Of a DNA stretch of 64,000 nucleotides, positions 24,694-34,584 are shown piece by piece. Under the pieces are notes generated by a model. It had not been told where the DNA came from and ran no database searches. It worked only from the letters and a program-made list of their open reading frames with translations. The stretch's first letter is position 1. Each line of letters starts with the position of its first letter. A program made the translations under genes and the position numbers. This stretch comes from Chitinophagaceae bacterium (GTDB lineage Bacteria; Bacteroidota; Bacteroidia; Chitinophagales; Chitinophagaceae): NCBI GenBank assembly GCA_020403455.1, contig JADBXP010000020.1:1-64000 (forward strand), read 5' to 3'.

Positions 24694-27162
24694 TTATTTT
24701 TTAAGGCTTCTTTGCATTTTTTTGATTCTGTCTTCCAGTTTTTCGGTCGATAAATTATTTCTGTTCAGTCCATCTGCAATGATGGGGAAGGAGAGGGGGG
24801 TGAGTTTGGGTGGAAACCGAATGTGAATGGGATGTGACTGAATTCGTTGCAGTGCATTTCGCAATCGTACTTCTTCCATTTGTTCAAACAGCACTTCCCG
24901 GTAGGCCTGTCGAATCAATAGATTGTCCTGATCATGTTGTTCCAGTACATTGAACAAGAGAGAAGCAGAGGATTGAAGGTGTCGGGCTTTTTTGGTTTCT
25001 CCCGGCATGCCTTGAAAGATCAAGCCACCGATAACAGCGATGTCGCGGAATTTTCTTCTCGCCATTTCGGTATTGTTCACACTTCTCTGAATGTCTTCTA
25101 TCAGATGATCGGTAGTGAAGAGTTCATGTACATTGCTGTCATCTACAGGGATTGGTTGGTCACTGAGTAATTCAAAGCCATAGTCATTCATGGAGATGGA
25201 AAAACTGATGGGTAAAATTTTTCCGATGCGGAATGCCAGCAGAGCGCTGATCGCTTCGTGCACTTGTCTTCCCTCAAAGGGGTAAACAAGTAAGTGATAT
25301 CCTTCTTTGTCTTCAATGTGCTCTATCAAGAGTATTTCCCCGGAAGGGATTTCAGACAATTCCTGCTGCCTGCGCATCAGTGGTTGCAGTGCAATCAGTT
25401 CCTCCTGGTTTTCTTCTTCCAGCACCCGCTGGAAAGTCCTGCGCAGCAGGGCTCCCAAATTGGCAGTTAAACTCATGCGTCCACCCATCCAGGAAGGAAT
25501 AATCGATTTATTCTTTTTCGAGGGTCTCACCAATACCTGCATTTCACGCACGCCGAGTAATTCGAGGTTGCGACCTGCGAGGGTAAATACATCTCCCGGC
25601 AACAATTTGCTGATGAACCATTCTTCGATAACTCCGATGTATTGTCCGCTCGTTGTTTTTACTTTCATCATGGCATCACTTACGATGGTTCCTATGTGCA
25701 AGCGGTGGCGCATGATCATTCCTCTGTTCCGGAAGTAGAGCAGTCCGTCTATCAATACCAGTTTTTGGTACTCATCATATTGTTGTAATGCTTTTCCACC
25801 CCGCGTGAGTTGCAGAAGAACTTCATTCCATTCATCATCTGTGATGGCTGCAAAGCAATGGGTGGTTCTGATTTCTGCTAACGTTTTTTTAGCATCGATG
25901 CCTCCGCCTGCTGCCAGGGTACAAATGTATTGCAGCAGTACATCGAAGCAGAGTACCAGCGGATCTCTGTTCTCTACGATGGATTCTTCGATGGCTGTTT
26001 TCAGCGCAGCTACCTCAATTAATTCCAAAGAATGGGTGGGGAGAAAAAACAGGCGGCTGATTTCATGAGGACCATGTCCGCTTCTGCCGGCACGCTGTAA
26101 GAAACGCGCAACACCTTTGGGTGATCCAACCTGAATAACTGTATCAACGGGTCTGAAATCTACTCCCAGGTCAAGACTGGCAGTGCACACCACGGCTTTT
26201 AGTTTGCCTTCGTGTAAAGCATTTTCTACCCAGGCCCGCAAGGTGGGTTCCATGCTGCCATGGTGAAGGGCGATGATACCTGCCAGCTGTGGGGCTTTTT
26301 GTAAAATCGTCTGGAACCAGGTCTCGCTCATACCGCGGGTATTGATGAAAACCAGGCTGGTATTGCTTTGCTCGATCACCGGGATTATTTTTTCTGCCAT
26401 TCTGATACCAAGGTGACCGGCCCAGGGGTATTCTTCCAGATCATCGGGCAACAAAGCATGCACTTCTATTTCTTTTTTCAGTTCTGCTTTGATGAGCTGT
26501 CCTTCTTGACCTGTAGGATACAAAAGAACTTCCATGGCTTCGGTCAGGTTACCGATGGTGGCACTGATGCCCCACACCAGAGGAGGTCGCTGTGTATCGG
26601 GTGCAGCTTGCAATAATCTGGCAATGGCCAATTCTGTTTGAACTCCTCTTTTGTTGCCCAATAATTCATGCCATTCATCTACTGCGATAACAGATAGCGT
26701 TGCTGATAGTCTGTCACGCTCTGCATTGGACAAGAGCAGTTGTAAACTTTCGGGGGTGATGATGAGAATTTCCGGCAGCTGTTTTTTTTGCGCTGCTCTT
26801 TCTTTGGTAGAGGTGTCGCCGTTTCTTACCCCGACTTTCCAGGGCATTCCGAGTTCTTGAATTACTTCCTCCATAGCACGGGCAATATCTTGTGCCAGTG
26901 CGCGCAGGGGGGTTATCCAGATCAGACGGAGACCATTATTCTTGAGTTGCTTGTAATCAGTGGGGTGTAGGTTGATCCATTCAATGAGAACGCCTAAAAA
27001 AACCGCATAAGTTTTACCGAATCCCGTGGGAGCATTGACCAATCCGTTTTTTCTTTGAGTGATCTGTTGCCAGGTTTCATATTGAAAAGGAAAGGGCTGC
27101 AGGTTGCGTTGTTGCAGCCATGCTTCCAAGACATGTGTTCCGGGATCCTGATGACTATTCAT
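24694..27162 (-). CDS. Ligase-associated DNA damage response DEXH-box helicase (Lhr type)
   Basis: Superfamily 2 helicase, 822 residues from ATG 27162. Visible are the Q-like FPFQYETWQQI, Walker A PTGFGKT, TPLRALAQD, DEWHELLGNKRGVQTE (DExH), SATIGN, VCTASLDLGVDF and QRAGRSGHGP, followed by the long Lhr C-terminal region. The frame stays open upstream to 27333, but that extra part is out of family and overlaps the DUF2256 gene. The start overlaps that gene's stop by 8 bases. It works with PdeM, 36 bases downstream, in DNA repair. Confidence 0.9.
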   Translation of the reverse strand: MNSHQDPGTHVLEAWLQQRNLQPFPFQYETWQQITQRKNGLVNAPTGFGKTYAVFLGVLIEWINLHPTDYKQLKNNGLRLIWITPLRALAQDIARAMEEVIQELGMPWKVGVRNGDTSTKERAAQKKQLPEILIITPESLQLLLSNAERDRLSATLSVIAVDEWHELLGNKRGVQTELAIARLLQAAPDTQRPPLVWGISATIGNLTEAMEVLLYPTGQEGQLIKAELKKEIEVHALLPDDLEEYPWAGHLGIRMAEKIIPVIEQSNTSLVFINTRGMSETWFQTILQKAPQLAGIIALHHGSMEPTLRAWVENALHEGKLKAVVCTASLDLGVDFRPVDTVIQVGSPKGVARFLQRAGRSGHGPHEISRLFFLPTHSLELIEVAALKTAIEESIVENRDPLVLCFDVLLQYICTLAAGGGIDAKKTLAEIRTTHCFAAITDDEWNEVLLQLTRGGKALQQYDEYQKLVLIDGLLYFRNRGMIMRHRLHIGTIVSDAMMKVKTTSGQYIGVIEEWFISKLLPGDVFTLAGRNLELLGVREMQVLVRPSKKNKSIIPSWMGGRMSLTANLGALLRRTFQRVLEEENQEELIALQPLMRRQQELSEIPSGEILLIEHIEDKEGYHLLVYPFEGRQVHEAISALLAFRIGKILPISFSISMNDYGFELLSDQPIPVDDSNVHELFTTDHLIEDIQRSVNNTEMARRKFRDIAVIGGLIFQGMPGETKKARHLQSSASLLFNVLEQHDQDNLLIRQAYREVLFEQMEEVRLRNALQRIQSHPIHIRFPPKLTPLSFPIIADGLNRNNLSTEKLEDRIKKMQRSLKK

Positions 27163-27325
27163 GTGTTGGCTGGCCTCCTTTCTTTTTTGTTTGCCTGCAT
27201 CGATCACTACAGTACAAAACAGTATCCCAGTTGCGTGCCCATTTTTTTCGCCAGGTGAAAGGTCTTCCACAGGTGGCACAGATGCGGCTGGGTAGGTACG
27301 ATTTATTTCCTTTGGCAGTAGACAT
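27155..27325 (-). CDS. DUF2256 zinc-ribbon-like small protein (56 aa)
   Basis: A frame of 57 codons with ATG at 27325 encodes a basic protein whose centre matches DUF2256: SYLPSRICATCGRPFTWRKK, then WDTVLYCSDRCR. Cys16, Cys19, Cys39 and Cys43 form a CxxC-CxxxC zinc site. Function is unknown; I recall the family being common near photolyase/cryptochrome genes, and a photolyase-like protein is in this window at 5901-7022. Its stop lies inside the helicase start region, so the two are probably co-translated. Confidence 0.88.
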   Translation of the reverse strand: MSTAKGNKSYLPSRICATCGRPFTWRKKWARNWDTVLYCSDRCRQTKKKGGQPTHE

Positions 27326-27343
27326 GGGAACAAAATTCCCGAC

Positions 27344-28495
27344 TTAATCCTTGATGGATTTGATGGATCCCTGGGATTTTCTCACGAAATAAATTTTCTT
27401 GTTTTCGAGATAGTCGGCAGGATTGTTAACACTCCTGATGTCAAAATCGTTCAGGAGATTGAGTGATTTGTTGGAGAGTTGCTGCATGAATGCTTCAGGA
27501 TAACGAACCAGAAGTTTACCAAAACGGTACATAGCTTCAAAACCTTTGTACACCATGTCGGTGGCTCTGCCGGCCATTTTCTTCTGATAGGCAGCAGCAA
27601 TGGCTCGGGCAGCTTTTTCATTGCGTTGAGTCTGAAAGTGGGTGGTGTACATGATCTCAGCATATTGGCTGAGGTCTCTGCCGGCCTCCCAGGTGGGCAT
27701 TCCTATGATGGTCTGTCGGTAGCTTTTGGCTGCTCCCAATGTTCTGGTCAGGTTAAACGCGAATTCATCTTGTAAACTTCCGCAGATGACCAGGTTTTCC
27801 CGGGTGCTGTCGAGTGCAGCCGTAGCCTCTTCGGATGTGAAATTATCTGCCAGTTCGATCACTTTTATTTTGAGTCTTGTAGCAGGTGTTTTGGTGTTCA
27901 ACTCTTCCAGTACCTGCCTGATCAGATCTTCAGTGGCCCCCTTTCTTTTGTACAGATAGATAGTTTGCACGGGGTGGTTGCGCTGCAGGTATTTGAAAAT
28001 GGCTTCCAGGTGAGTTCTGAGGGTTGGATTGATCAATACCAGGAAAGGATTGTTGGTAACACCCCCATCATTGGGGAAGGTGTAAGACAAAAGAGGGATC
28101 TTGTTGTCGAGCGCAAAACCTGCAACAGGTTTTATTTCATTTCTGTTGTTGAAGAGGGCAATGAGCAGGTCTGATGATTGTAATGCATCGGAAGTCAATA
28201 AGCTGTCTGTGCCTCCCTTCAATGATTTTGTATCGTGGAAGTTGACGGAGAGTTCAATCTTTTCTTTGTTGAGGGAATCAATGGCCAGGAGCATGCCCTG
28301 ATAAAAATCGAGGGCGGGTAACATATAGCGAGGAATACCGCCATTGCCGAATTTATATTCCCCCGCATTGAAGGCAGAGTCGAGGTAAAGTGGCAGCAAT
28401 ACACTGATATTGGGTGTTTTACCGCTATTGTTCTGTGCCTGGCAAATGCCGGTCAATAGTAGACAAAATACCAAGCACCATTTTTTCATAGCCAT
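27344..28495 (-). CDS. Periplasmic binding protein-like (ABC amino-acid receptor fold) protein
   Basis: A 383-residue exported protein: signal peptide (KKWCLVFCLLLTGICQAQ), then the PBP type I fold (ISVLLPLYLDSAF, YQGMLLAIDSL, VAGFALDNKIPLLSYTFPN, IYLYKR, GMPTWEAGRDLSQY). Bacteroidota relatives often carry an N-terminal LysM domain, which is absent here. The ligand is unknown. It starts 3 bases after guaA ends. Confidence 0.8.
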   Translation of the reverse strand: MAMKKWCLVFCLLLTGICQAQNNSGKTPNISVLLPLYLDSAFNAGEYKFGNGGIPRYMLPALDFYQGMLLAIDSLNKEKIELSVNFHDTKSLKGGTDSLLTSDALQSSDLLIALFNNRNEIKPVAGFALDNKIPLLSYTFPNDGGVTNNPFLVLINPTLRTHLEAIFKYLQRNHPVQTIYLYKRKGATEDLIRQVLEELNTKTPATRLKIKVIELADNFTSEEATAALDSTRENLVICGSLQDEFAFNLTRTLGAAKSYRQTIIGMPTWEAGRDLSQYAEIMYTTHFQTQRNEKAARAIAAAYQKKMAGRATDMVYKGFEAMYRFGKLLVRYPEAFMQQLSNKSLNLLNDFDIRSVNNPADYLENKKIYFVRKSQGSIKSIKD

Positions 28496-28498
28496 AAA

Positions 28499-30031
28499 TT
28501 ATTCCCATTCGATGGTTGCCGGAGGTTTGCTGCTGATATCATACACCACCCGGTTGATACCTTTTACCTGGTTGATGATCTCATTGGAGATGTCTGCCAA
28601 AAAGGTATAGGGTAGGTGTGCCCAGTCTGCAGTCATTCCATCGACAGAAGTAACAGCCCTTAGGGCGATGGTATATTCGTAGGTTCTCTCATCTCCCATT
28701 ACTCCCACGCTTTTCACCGGCAGTAAGATGGTGCCGGCTTGCCAGACAGAGGAATAAAGTCCATGCTTTTTTAATCCGTTGATGTAGATCGCGTCAGCTT
28801 CCTGGAGGAGTGCAACTTTTTCAGAGGTTACCTCTCCCAGTATGCGGATGGCAAGACCCGGTCCGGGGAAGGGATGGCGATTGATCATTTCTTCGGGTAT
28901 GCCCAGTTCCAGTCCGACCCTTCTTACTTCATCTTTGAAAAGGAAGCGGAGAGGTTCGACCAGGCTGAGTTTCATAGTATCGGGAAGTCCGCCCACATTG
29001 TGGTGCGATTTGATGGTGGCGGAAGGTCCGTGCACGCTGACACTTTCGATTACATCCGGATAGATGGTTCCCTGACCTAGGTAGCTGATATCGGTGAGCA
29101 GGTGTGCTTCCTTATCGAATATTTCTATGAAAGCTCTGCCAATGATTTTTCTTTTTTCTTCCGGGTCTGTTTTTCCTGCCAGTCGTGCATAAAAATAATC
29201 ACGGGCATCAACGCCTTTCACGTTGAGGTGCAGTTGGCGGTAGGTGGTCAGAACCTGTTCAAATTCATCTTTCCTGAGCAGTCCGTTGTCAACGAATATT
29301 CCAAAAAGGTTATCACCTACGGCGCGGCTGATGAGGGTGGCTGCAACGGTGCTGTCTACTCCTCCGCTCAGTGCCATGATTACTTTTTTATTTCCTATTT
29401 TCTCCTTGAGCTGAGCTACCGTTTCATCAATGAAGTGAGCGGCGGTCCATGAGCCGGAGCAACCGCAAACTGCGTAGAGAAAATTTTTCAAAATCTGTTT
29501 GCCGTGAACGGAATGGTAAACTTCCGGATGAAATTGCAAGCCGTACAAGGGGTGTGGGGTATCTGTTTTGCGGAAGGCGGCAACAGGAATGCTTTCGGTG
29601 GCAGCGAGTACATCGCATCCATCCGGCAAAACTGCGATGGAGTCGCTGTGGCTCATCCACACTTGTGATTGTTCCGGCAATTCGTGGAGCAGTCGGTCTT
29701 GCAGGGCAATTTGCATCACTGCCCTTCCGTATTCTCTTTTGTTGGATTTGTCTACCCTTCCACCCAGCAGGGCTGCTGACAATTGTGCTCCATAACAAAT
29801 TCCCAGAACAGGCACCTGTTCTAATAAGTTAGCAAGGTTGATGCGGGGAGCTTTGTCATCATTGACACTAAAGGGAGAGCCACTCAGGATGACTCCTTTC
29901 AGAGAACCATCAACTGAAAAAGTTTGGTGGTAGGGGATGATCTCACAATAGACATTGGCTTCCCGAACAGCCCTTGCAATAAGCTGGGTAAACTGGCTGC
30001 CAAAATCAAGGATCAGAATTTTTTCTGTCAT
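28499..30031 (-). CDS. guaA: GMP synthase (glutamine-hydrolysing)
   Basis: Converts XMP to GMP with ATP and glutamine. Start set at [13 protein letters not shown] (30031); the longer frame to 30103 adds unrelated residues. The class I glutaminase domain has Cys79 in GICYGAQ and its His-Glu pair in FHPEVYHS; the ATP pyrophosphatase loop is [12 protein letters not shown]; the dimerisation domain ends in KPPATIEWE. Length is 510 residues, normal for the family. Confidence 0.97.
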   Translation of the reverse strand: MTEKILILDFGSQFTQLIARAVREANVYCEIIPYHQTFSVDGSLKGVILSGSPFSVNDDKAPRINLANLLEQVPVLGICYGAQLSAALLGGRVDKSNKREYGRAVMQIALQDRLLHELPEQSQVWMSHSDSIAVLPDGCDVLAATESIPVAAFRKTDTPHPLYGLQFHPEVYHSVHGKQILKNFLYAVCGCSGSWTAAHFIDETVAQLKEKIGNKKVIMALSGGVDSTVAATLISRAVGDNLFGIFVDNGLLRKDEFEQVLTTYRQLHLNVKGVDARDYFYARLAGKTDPEEKRKIIGRAFIEIFDKEAHLLTDISYLGQGTIYPDVIESVSVHGPSATIKSHHNVGGLPDTMKLSLVEPLRFLFKDEVRRVGLELGIPEEMINRHPFPGPGLAIRILGEVTSEKVALLQEADAIYINGLKKHGLYSSVWQAGTILLPVKSVGVMGDERTYEYTIALRAVTSVDGMTADWAHLPYTFLADISNEIINQVKGINRVVYDISSKPPATIEWE

Positions 30032-30090
30032 GTTTGCGAAGGTAACTGAATTTTTATTCGGCAGGACTTCACTCGGGGCATACAATTCAT

Positions 30091-30119
30091 AAAAAAACCC
30101 CACCTGAAAGGTGAGGTTT
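30091..30119 (-). terminator. Rho-independent terminator of rpsT
   Basis: An 11-bp stem with one mismatch (30095-30105 with 30109-30119, 3-base loop) is followed on the minus strand by a run of seven T. It lies 25 bases after the rpsT stop codon. Confidence 0.85.
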
Positions 30120-30143
30120 CTGTATAAGCAGTTGAGAAATGAC

Positions 30144-30398
30144 TTATTTGGTTGCAGCAGCTTTTTTGGCCAGCTTGCTCTTGATATTGGCGGCTTTATT
30201 CTTATGAATTACACCTCTTTTTGCCAATTTATCAATCATAGATACAACAGCGGGCAGTTCTTTAGCGTAAGCGCCGTCGCCTTCTTTCGTCTTGAGTTCA
30301 CGGATGGCGTTGCGGGTAGTTTTACCGTAATAGCGGTTTTTTTCCCTGCGTTTAGTGGACTGTCTTACGTCTTTTTTGGTAGCTGAGTGATTAGCCAT
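30144..30398 (-). CDS. rpsT: 30S ribosomal protein S20
   Basis: An 84-residue, strongly basic helical protein. [25 protein letters not shown] N-terminus and [23 protein letters not shown] C-terminus (here [20 protein letters not shown]) are diagnostic. It binds 16S rRNA in the small subunit. It has its own promoter and terminator. Confidence 0.97.
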   Translation of the reverse strand: MANHSATKKDVRQSTKRREKNRYYGKTTRNAIRELKTKEGDGAYAKELPAVVSMIDKLAKRGVIHKNKAANIKSKLAKKAAATK

Positions 30399-30417
30399 GG
30401 TTTCGTTTTTCGGACGG

Positions 30418-30449
30418 CAAAGTTAGTGATTAGACCCGATTTCATCAAA
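30418..30449 (-). promoter_or_regulatory. Promoter of rpsT
   Basis: On the minus strand TTTG (30446-30449), 20 bp, then TAACTTTG (30418-30425): an exact match to the Bacteroidota consensus, 19 bases upstream of the start codon. Confidence 0.7.
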
Positions 30450-30570
30450 TTAAACCCCAAAAAAATCAAAAAAACGCTTGTTAAACTATCATTTTATCCT
30501 CTTTTCATCAATTAAAAATGCAATTGTTGACCGATATTTGCCATCCATTCACATCCGGACTGTCCGAAAC

Positions 30571-33321
30571 ATGAAAGACTTTTCCTACATCACCCACTCG
30601 CACCCCTCTTACATTGAAAGTTTATACCGCGATTTTTTACAGGATCCGGGTAAAGTTGACCCCGATTTACGTAAGTTTTTCGAGGGCTTTGATTTTGCAG
30701 TTTCCAATGGAGCTGCAGCCCCGACAGGTGTTGCTGCAACCCTGCCATCCATACCTGCCGGAGAAATAGACTTGCCAAAGGAGATAGCTGTTTACAGGCT
30801 TATACTCGGCTATAGAAACAAGGGGCACCTGATTGCCAAGACCAATCCCATCCGGCCCAGAAAGGACAGAGGTGCCAACCTCGATCTTTCTTTTTTTGGA
30901 CTCGGTGAAGGGGATATGGACAAGGTGTTTTACGCAGGCAATTTGGTGGGTTTACCGGGAGCAACCCTGCGGGATATATTGGCCCATCTGCAGAAAACCT
31001 ATGCAACACATGTTGGAATAGAATTCAAATACATCAGCAGTCAGGAAAAAGTAGATTGGCTTACGCACGAAATGGAGCGAGAGTTTGCCCGGTCTCTTCC
31101 ACTGGAAAAGAAGAAGCGCATCCTTGAAAAATTAAACCAAGGGGTCATTTTCGAGAAATTTCTTCATACCAAGTACATTGGTCAGAAACGCTTTTCGCTG
31201 GAAGGCGGAGAAACGACGATTGCCGCCTTAGATACAATCATCAATGTGGCGGCAGAACAGGAAGTGGCCGAGGTAGTGATAGGAATGGCGCACAGAGGAA
31301 GACTCAATGTACTGGCGAATATTATGGGTAAAACCTATCAGCAAATATTCAGTGAGTTTGAAGGAACTGCCCAGATCGACCAGACCATGGGCAGTGGTGA
31401 TGTAAAGTACCACATGGGTTACGGAAGTGATGTTCCAACACCATCCGGAAAAACCATGCACCTGAAACTGATGCCCAACCCATCACACCTGGAAGCAGTA
31501 GATCCGGTTGTGCTTGGCTTTGCCCGCGCAAAAGCAGATGTTCTCTATGACAGCGACTTTGATAAGATATTGCCGGTATTGATACATGGAGATTCATCCG
31601 TTGCCGGACAAGGCATCGTCTATGAGATTTTGCAGATGTGTCATCTGCGGGGATATTACACCGGTGGCACCATTCATTTTGTTATCAACAACCAGATTGG
31701 TTTCACGACCGATTTTGATGATGCCCGTAGTGCTGATTACTGTACTTCCATAGCCGCCATGGTGCAGGCACCTGTATTGCATGTCAATGGTGATGATGCA
31801 GAAGCAGTTGTTAAATGTGCTGAAATTGCTACGCGTTTCCGCAACAAGTTCAACAGTGATATCTTCATCGACATGGTCTGCTACCGCAAACATGGCCACA
31901 ACGAAGGTGATGATCCCAAATACACCCAACCACAACTCTACTCGCTCATCGAGAAGCATCCCAATCCGCGCGAGATCTATACTTCTTTCCTGCTGCAAAG
32001 TGGAACAGACGATGCTCAGCAGCTTGCTAAAGACATGGAAAAGAAATTCTGGTCAGATCTGCAGGAGCGTTTGGATGAGGTAAAGCAAAATCCGCTTCCT
32101 TACACCTATCAGCCACCGGAGCTAGCCTGGAAAACCCTGCGCAAAGCACATGCCCATGATTTCATTGCTTCACCGGAGACCGGTATGCCGGAAGATAAAT
32201 TATTGAGCCACTTTCAGCGGATGATGCAATGGCCTGCAGATTTTAAGCCACTGAAGAAAGTAGAAAAACTCATCCAGGAAAAGTTGAAGCTGCTGGAAGA
32301 AGAAAAAAAGATTGACTGGGCAACTGCTGAATTATTAGCATATGGTTCCTTGCTAACTGAAGGAAAGATTGTTCGCATGAGCGGACAAGACGTACAACGT
32401 GGCACCTTTAGTCACAGACATGCCATTCTGCGGGATGAACAAACCAATAAGGGTCACAATCGCCTGAACCATTTGGAGGAAGGACAACAGAAGTTCCGGA
32501 TCTATAATTCTTTGTTGAGTGAATTCGGTGTGTTAGGTTTTGAATATGGATATTCTTTGGCTAACCCTCATGCATTGGTTATCTGGGAAGCACAGTTCGG
32601 CGATTTTTCCAATGGAGCACAAACCATCATTGACCAGTTCCTGGCTGCGGGGGAGCAGAAATGGCAACGCCAGAGTGGCGTGGTTATGCTGTTGCCTCAT
32701 GGTTATGAGGGTCAGGGTCCGGAACACAGCAGCGGACGCATGGAGAGATACCTGCAGTTGTGTGCTGAATTGAATATGGTAGTAACCAATATTACCACCG
32801 CCGCCAATTTGTTCCATGCATTGCGCCGTCAGCTTGCATGGCCCTTTAGGAAACCTTTGATCAACTTTTCTCCCAAAGCCAATCTCCGCAATCCCGGCTC
32901 TTATAGTCCTTTAAAAGAATTGGCACATGGACGTTTCCGGGAAGTAATCGATGATGAGCTGGTATCGGATCCGGACCTGATACGTAAAGTCATTTTATGT
33001 TCCGGTAAAATCTATTTCGAGTTGCTGGAAAAACAAAAGACAGAGCAACGCAAAGACATAGCCATTGTTCGCCTCGAGCAGATTCATCCTCTTCCCCAGC
33101 ACCAGTTGGAAAAGTTGCATAGGAAATACCATGCTGCTACTTGGTTCTGGGTACAGGAGGAACCACAGAACATGGGTGCTGCCACTTTCCTGCAGGCTAA
33201 CCTCAAGTCATTTGAGTTTGGTGTTATCAGTCGCAATGCCAGTGCAGCTACTGCGACAGGTTATGCCAAGATACATGCCCTCGAACAAGCACAAATCATT
33301 TCCACCGCATTCAGCATTTGA
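30571..33321 (+). CDS. sucA: 2-oxoglutarate dehydrogenase E1 component
   Basis: Thiamine-diphosphate-dependent decarboxylase of the TCA cycle, 916 residues. Start set at MKDFSYITHSHPSYIESLY; the frame is open to 30478 but the family begins here. Landmarks: SYIESLYRDFLQDP, IGMAHRGRLNVLANIMGK, GDVKYHMGY, the ThDP motif region HGDSSVAGQGIVYE, INNQIGFTT, DMVCYRKHGHNEGDDP, and the transketolase-like C-terminal GQDVQRGTFSHRHA. It lies directly upstream of the E2 gene. Confidence 0.96.
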   Translation: MKDFSYITHSHPSYIESLYRDFLQDPGKVDPDLRKFFEGFDFAVSNGAAAPTGVAATLPSIPAGEIDLPKEIAVYRLILGYRNKGHLIAKTNPIRPRKDRGANLDLSFFGLGEGDMDKVFYAGNLVGLPGATLRDILAHLQKTYATHVGIEFKYISSQEKVDWLTHEMEREFARSLPLEKKKRILEKLNQGVIFEKFLHTKYIGQKRFSLEGGETTIAALDTIINVAAEQEVAEVVIGMAHRGRLNVLANIMGKTYQQIFSEFEGTAQIDQTMGSGDVKYHMGYGSDVPTPSGKTMHLKLMPNPSHLEAVDPVVLGFARAKADVLYDSDFDKILPVLIHGDSSVAGQGIVYEILQMCHLRGYYTGGTIHFVINNQIGFTTDFDDARSADYCTSIAAMVQAPVLHVNGDDAEAVVKCAEIATRFRNKFNSDIFIDMVCYRKHGHNEGDDPKYTQPQLYSLIEKHPNPREIYTSFLLQSGTDDAQQLAKDMEKKFWSDLQERLDEVKQNPLPYTYQPPELAWKTLRKAHAHDFIASPETGMPEDKLLSHFQRMMQWPADFKPLKKVEKLIQEKLKLLEEEKKIDWATAELLAYGSLLTEGKIVRMSGQDVQRGTFSHRHAILRDEQTNKGHNRLNHLEEGQQKFRIYNSLLSEFGVLGFEYGYSLANPHALVIWEAQFGDFSNGAQTIIDQFLAAGEQKWQRQSGVVMLLPHGYEGQGPEHSSGRMERYLQLCAELNMVVTNITTAANLFHALRRQLAWPFRKPLINFSPKANLRNPGSYSPLKELAHGRFREVIDDELVSDPDLIRKVILCSGKIYFELLEKQKTEQRKDIAIVRLEQIHPLPQHQLEKLHRKYHAATWFWVQEEPQNMGAATFLQANLKSFEFGVISRNASAATATGYAKIHALEQAQIISTAFSI

Positions 33322-33345
33322 GTGAAATAAAAGAAACACCTTATT

Positions 33346-34578
33346 ATGATAGATATAAAAATACCATCCATCGGAGAATCCATCAGCGAAGTGACTTTAC
33401 TGAAATGGACCAAGCCCGCAGGAACATGGGTTGAAAGAGACGAAGTCATCGCAGAACTGGAAAGTGAAAAAGCAACTTTTGAAGTGAATGCAGAGCAGGC
33501 AGGTGTATTGCAGCACCTGGCAAATGCAGGTGATAGCCTTCGTATCGGGGATGTGGTGGCGCGCATTGATGAAACAGCAGAACGTCCGGCAGCCAATGAA
33601 ACACCTGCGCCTCCACCAGTTGAAGCAAAGCCTGCTGCTGCACCGGTTGCCACAACCGCCCCCGTTGTCGCTCCTACTGCTTCAACTCCAGCCAAGGCCA
33701 CTCCCGTTGCTGCGGCTATCATTTCTTCACATCAGTTAGATGCCGGTGCGATACAACCTTCAGGGCCTCATGGAAAAATTGTGAAGCAAGATGTACTCAC
33801 TGCCTTGCAGCAACCCGGAAAAAAAGCGTTCGCAGGGGTAGAATTGAATACGCGTCAAGTACGCAGGGAGAAAATGAGCAACTTGCGCAAGACCATTGCC
33901 CGTCGATTGGTGGAGGCAAAAAATTCTACTGCGATGCTCACCACTTTCAATGAAGTGGATATGACAGCCATCATGGCAATCAGAAAAGAGTACAAAGACA
34001 AATTCAAAGAGCAACACGGTGTTAACCTCGGTTTCATGAGCTTTTTTGCCAAGGCATGTGCGATTGCACTTTCTGAATGGCCTGCGGTGAATGCCTCCAT
34101 TGATGGTGATGAGATCATCTACCATGATTATGCAGATATCAGTATCGCTGTTAGCACACCCCGTGGATTGACCGTTCCTGTTATCAGAAATGTGGAAAGT
34201 CTCAGCATGGCAGACATTGAGAAAAAAGTAATTGAGCTGGCTGGTAAGGCGCGCGATAGTAAACTTACCACTGAAGATCTACAGGGAGGTACCTTTACCA
34301 TCACCAATGGTGGAGTATTTGGAAGTCTGATGAGTACCCCTATCATCAATATTCCTCAAAGTGCAATTCTCGGCATGCACAAAATTCAGGAGCGCCCCAT
34401 GGCCGTGAATGGTCAGGTGGTGATTCTTCCCATGATGTACATCGCATTGAGTTATGACCACCGCATCATTGATGGCAGAGAAAGTGTGAGCTTCCTGGTA
34501 CGGGTGAAAGAATTGCTGGAAAATCCTTCTCGTCTATTGATTGGTAAAGACCCGGTGCAGTCATTGCTGGAACTATAA
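33346..34578 (+). CDS. sucB: Dihydrolipoyllysine succinyltransferase (2-oxoglutarate dehydrogenase E2)
   Basis: 410 residues with the usual order: lipoyl domain (lipoyl-lysine Lys42 in ESEKATFEV), an Ala/Pro/Val-rich flexible linker (about 85-125), the E1/E3-binding domain ([16 protein letters not shown]), and the catalytic acyltransferase domain with His in [12 protein letters not shown]. It transfers succinyl to CoA. The 24-bp gap after sucA supports one transcript. The E3 gene is not in the window. Confidence 0.96.
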   Translation: MIDIKIPSIGESISEVTLLKWTKPAGTWVERDEVIAELESEKATFEVNAEQAGVLQHLANAGDSLRIGDVVARIDETAERPAANETPAPPPVEAKPAAAPVATTAPVVAPTASTPAKATPVAAAIISSHQLDAGAIQPSGPHGKIVKQDVLTALQQPGKKAFAGVELNTRQVRREKMSNLRKTIARRLVEAKNSTAMLTTFNEVDMTAIMAIRKEYKDKFKEQHGVNLGFMSFFAKACAIALSEWPAVNASIDGDEIIYHDYADISIAVSTPRGLTVPVIRNVESLSMADIEKKVIELAGKARDSKLTTEDLQGGTFTITNGGVFGSLMSTPIINIPQSAILGMHKIQERPMAVNGQVVILPMMYIALSYDHRIIDGRESVSFLVRVKELLENPSRLLIGKDPVQSLLEL

Positions 34579-34584
34579 TATTTC

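Noticed and set aside
27163..27333. N-terminal extension of the Lhr-type helicase to ATG 27333
   Set aside because: The extra 57 residues resemble nothing in the family, and the same DNA in another frame encodes the clear DUF2256 protein.
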